Assembly: GCF_023278565.1 (NCBI RefSeq)
Contig: NC_064680.1
Span: 1,054,001-1,118,000 of the forward strand
Origin: Colletotrichum lupini
Taxonomy: Eukaryota > Ascomycota > Sordariomycetes > Glomerellales > Glomerellaceae
Length of the DNA: 64,000 nucleotides
Reading direction: 5' to 3'
In this document: one piece after another, positions 62,601 to 64,000 of the stretch
Position numbering within the stretch: position 1 is the first letter of the stretch
Layout of the letters: the number at the start of each line of letters is the position of its first letter
Made by a program: the position numbers and the translations under genes
The notes under the pieces: model-generated
What the model saw: only the letters and a program-made list of their open reading frames with translations
Databases searched by the model: none
What the model was told of the DNA's origin: nothing

Positions 62601-64000
62601 GATCCTATACATGCCTCATACGTAAAGTGGGCTGTGATAGAAGCAGGGTCGTCGCGGATGATGTTGCTGATGACGGACCGAACCTCGATGCCAGACTCTT
62701 GCTCATCGTTTCCGAACACCAAAGCCTGATGAATCACCAAGTCGTTGATTTCCATGAGCTGAACCGGAGTCTCTTCCGCAAGGAAGGGAATGGTCTCAAA
62801 CGCCGTGGCAGCGTACGCAGCTGCGGGGAAGACCGTCTGGCCTTGGATTCTGTGGTGGTGAACCCAGGGGAGATCATGAGGGCGCAGGATCGCCTTCCAT
62901 GTGACCTGGTGTGCTGAGCTCTGGGGTTGCAAGTCTCCGAGAAGCTGGTGAACGGGTTGACTCCTTGTGCGCAGGTTCTTTGATAAGTTGGACTCGTGCC
63001 AATACCCTTGAGAGTGATTCCATTGATATGTTGGCAAATCAGATATGAAGTGGTGCTGCTTCGGTCCGCTAAGTGCAGATTCGTAGCGATCAAAGTCGAT
63101 GATGAGGTTGTCAACGTGGGTCCACACATAACCGATTGCAGAGGAAACACTCTGGACTGCGTTGGTGTTGCGCTGGAGTAAGCCAGTATACGGGATTTCA
63201 ACTTTTTTCTCCTTGAGCGTGTCAAGAACGGGACCCTTGAGAGCAGGGTGAGGGCCGACTTCAATGGCAGCGTCAAAAGGACCAAGTTGCATTGCCTTTT
63301 CGACTGCCTGCATGAAGAGCACTGGCGAGAGGAGGTTGTCGACCCAGTATGAGGCATCAAAACTGTTTGACGCGTCGAGAGACCGGTCCGGGTTGACACT
63401 GGAGACCCAAGTGCACTTGGAGTCAGATTGCTTCATCTGGATGGCGAAAGGCTTCATGGACTCGAGATACGGCTGGGAGCAAGGGACCATGTGGTGTGAG
63501 TGGTAAGCCTTGTCCACTCGCAGGCGTCGAACGAACTTGCTCTCGTCCTCGAAAATGTCAATCATCTCCTCAATTGCATCTTCATCGCCAGAGATGGTGA
63601 TGCTGGAGGAAGAGTTGCATGCGGCAACCTTGACTCTGCCTAAGAAGTAGTCATCGTTGCAGATAGATTCGGCGTCCTCCAAAGTCGTTCCGACCGCTAA
63701 CATCGCACCTTGCACCCCCTCTGGACCTTCAGCCAAACGCGAATGAAGGCCACGGTAGTATGCGATGCGAATAGCGTCAATGGCAGATAGGGCTCCAGCA
63801 GCAAAGGCTGCCCCAATCTCTCCAGAGGAGTGACCAACTACCGCAGCGAAGTTGATACCGCTTTGACGAAGAAGCTCAACAAGGATGACTTGAACAGCAG
63901 TGCACAGAGGTTGTGCAACTGACGCACTTCCAATCTGGCTCGTCTTCGCTTCAGCAAGCAGTTGTTCTCTCAGAGTCCAAGCCGGGCGATCCGTCTCGGG
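53687..64000 (-). CDS. Hybrid PKS-NRPS, 5' part beyond the window
   Basis: Iterative highly reducing polyketide synthase fused to one NRPS module. Introns at about 59,207-59,270 and 58,448-58,508 join in frame, so this is one gene. Domains along the protein: AT (GHSSGEIGAA, about 63,050-64,000), DH (HHRIQGQTVFP; LDAAFH), C-methyltransferase (LEVGAGTGQ, about 61,500), KR (GLSGDLG; FSSVATVAGNPGQAGY), ACP (LGLDSLVAV, near 58,350), C (SSHHIFFDRA, Arg where Gly is usual), A (YTSGSTGTPKG; YGPTETT; AGKVDRR), T (IGGNSLLLIEL, near 54,880), and R (TGVTGFLG; GYVASKWASE). The KS should lie beyond 64000. I see no convincing ER. The R domain keeps Tyr and Lys, so release may be reductive (aldehyde) or Dieckmann-type (tetramic acid). 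Aligning the A domain by eye to PheA gives D-L-T-Y-L-A-V-C-G for the first nine specificity positions; no amino acid is assigned. Two ceramide synthase genes adjoin its 3' end. Confidence 0.93.
53690..54660 (-). other. Terminal R domain of the PKS-NRPS
   Basis: NAD(P)-binding thioester reductase-like domain (TGVTGFLG near 54,630). The HYVSTTG and GYVASKW segments supply Ser/Thr, Tyr and Lys of the short-chain reductase triad. In fungal PKS-NRPSs this fold either reduces the thioester or closes a tetramate ring; sequence alone does not decide here. Confidence 0.8.

Overview
This window comes from a filamentous ascomycete (Pezizomycotina). Genes have short GT-AG introns of about 45-100 bases, there are secreted plant-cell-wall enzymes (GH28, AA9) and a hybrid PKS-NRPS, and long AT-saturated blocks carry the C-to-T and G-to-A signature of repeat-induced point mutation (RIP). 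No prokaryotic features, CRISPR arrays or rRNA were seen. I cannot name the species.

Layout. 1-3433: RIP-ruined transposon, cut by the window edge. 3717-7924: a GH28 exopolygalacturonase-like gene and a CorA-like membrane protein gene. 8805-22513: an array I read as a cell-death or allorecognition locus. It holds three plus-strand genes ending in the same small C-terminal domain with an intron at the same place (A1 8805, A2 12828, A3 18323). These converge on minus-strand enzyme genes: kinase K1, a pseudokinase-like/subtilase protein, and kinase K2. Between A2 and the subtilase lies a gasdermin-like gene (13982-14887) convergent with the protease, the arrangement of fungal gasdermin/protease pairs such as HET-Q1/HET-Q2. 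23840-31261 and 39144-46559: two full-length RIP-degraded Ty1/copia-type elements in minus orientation. Between them lie a 55-residue, 8-cysteine secreted protein gene (31674-31918), a RIP-degraded Fot1/pogo element with 45-bp inverted repeats (32031-33907), an AA9 LPMO gene whose exons do not join in frame, and a tandem SnoaL-like gene.

46725-64000: a mitochondrial phosphate carrier, two adjacent ceramide synthase genes, and the first 10.3 kb in minus-strand view (the 3' part) of a PKS-NRPS running off the right edge (AT-DH-MT-KR-ACP-C-A-T-R visible). Two Lag1-type ceramide synthases beside a megasynthase recall FUM17/FUM18 of the fumonisin cluster. They suggest the product acts on sphingolipid synthesis and that the duplicates give self-protection; this is inference.

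The most novel material is the 8.8-22.5 kb array (shared adaptor-like domain, paired kinases, gasdermin plus protease whose catalytic-histidine motif is duplicated in tandem). Next come the PKS-NRPS/ceramide synthase cluster and the small cysteine-rich protein gene in the transposon island. Exon boundaries were worked out by hand from splice consensus and frame; none is backed by transcripts.
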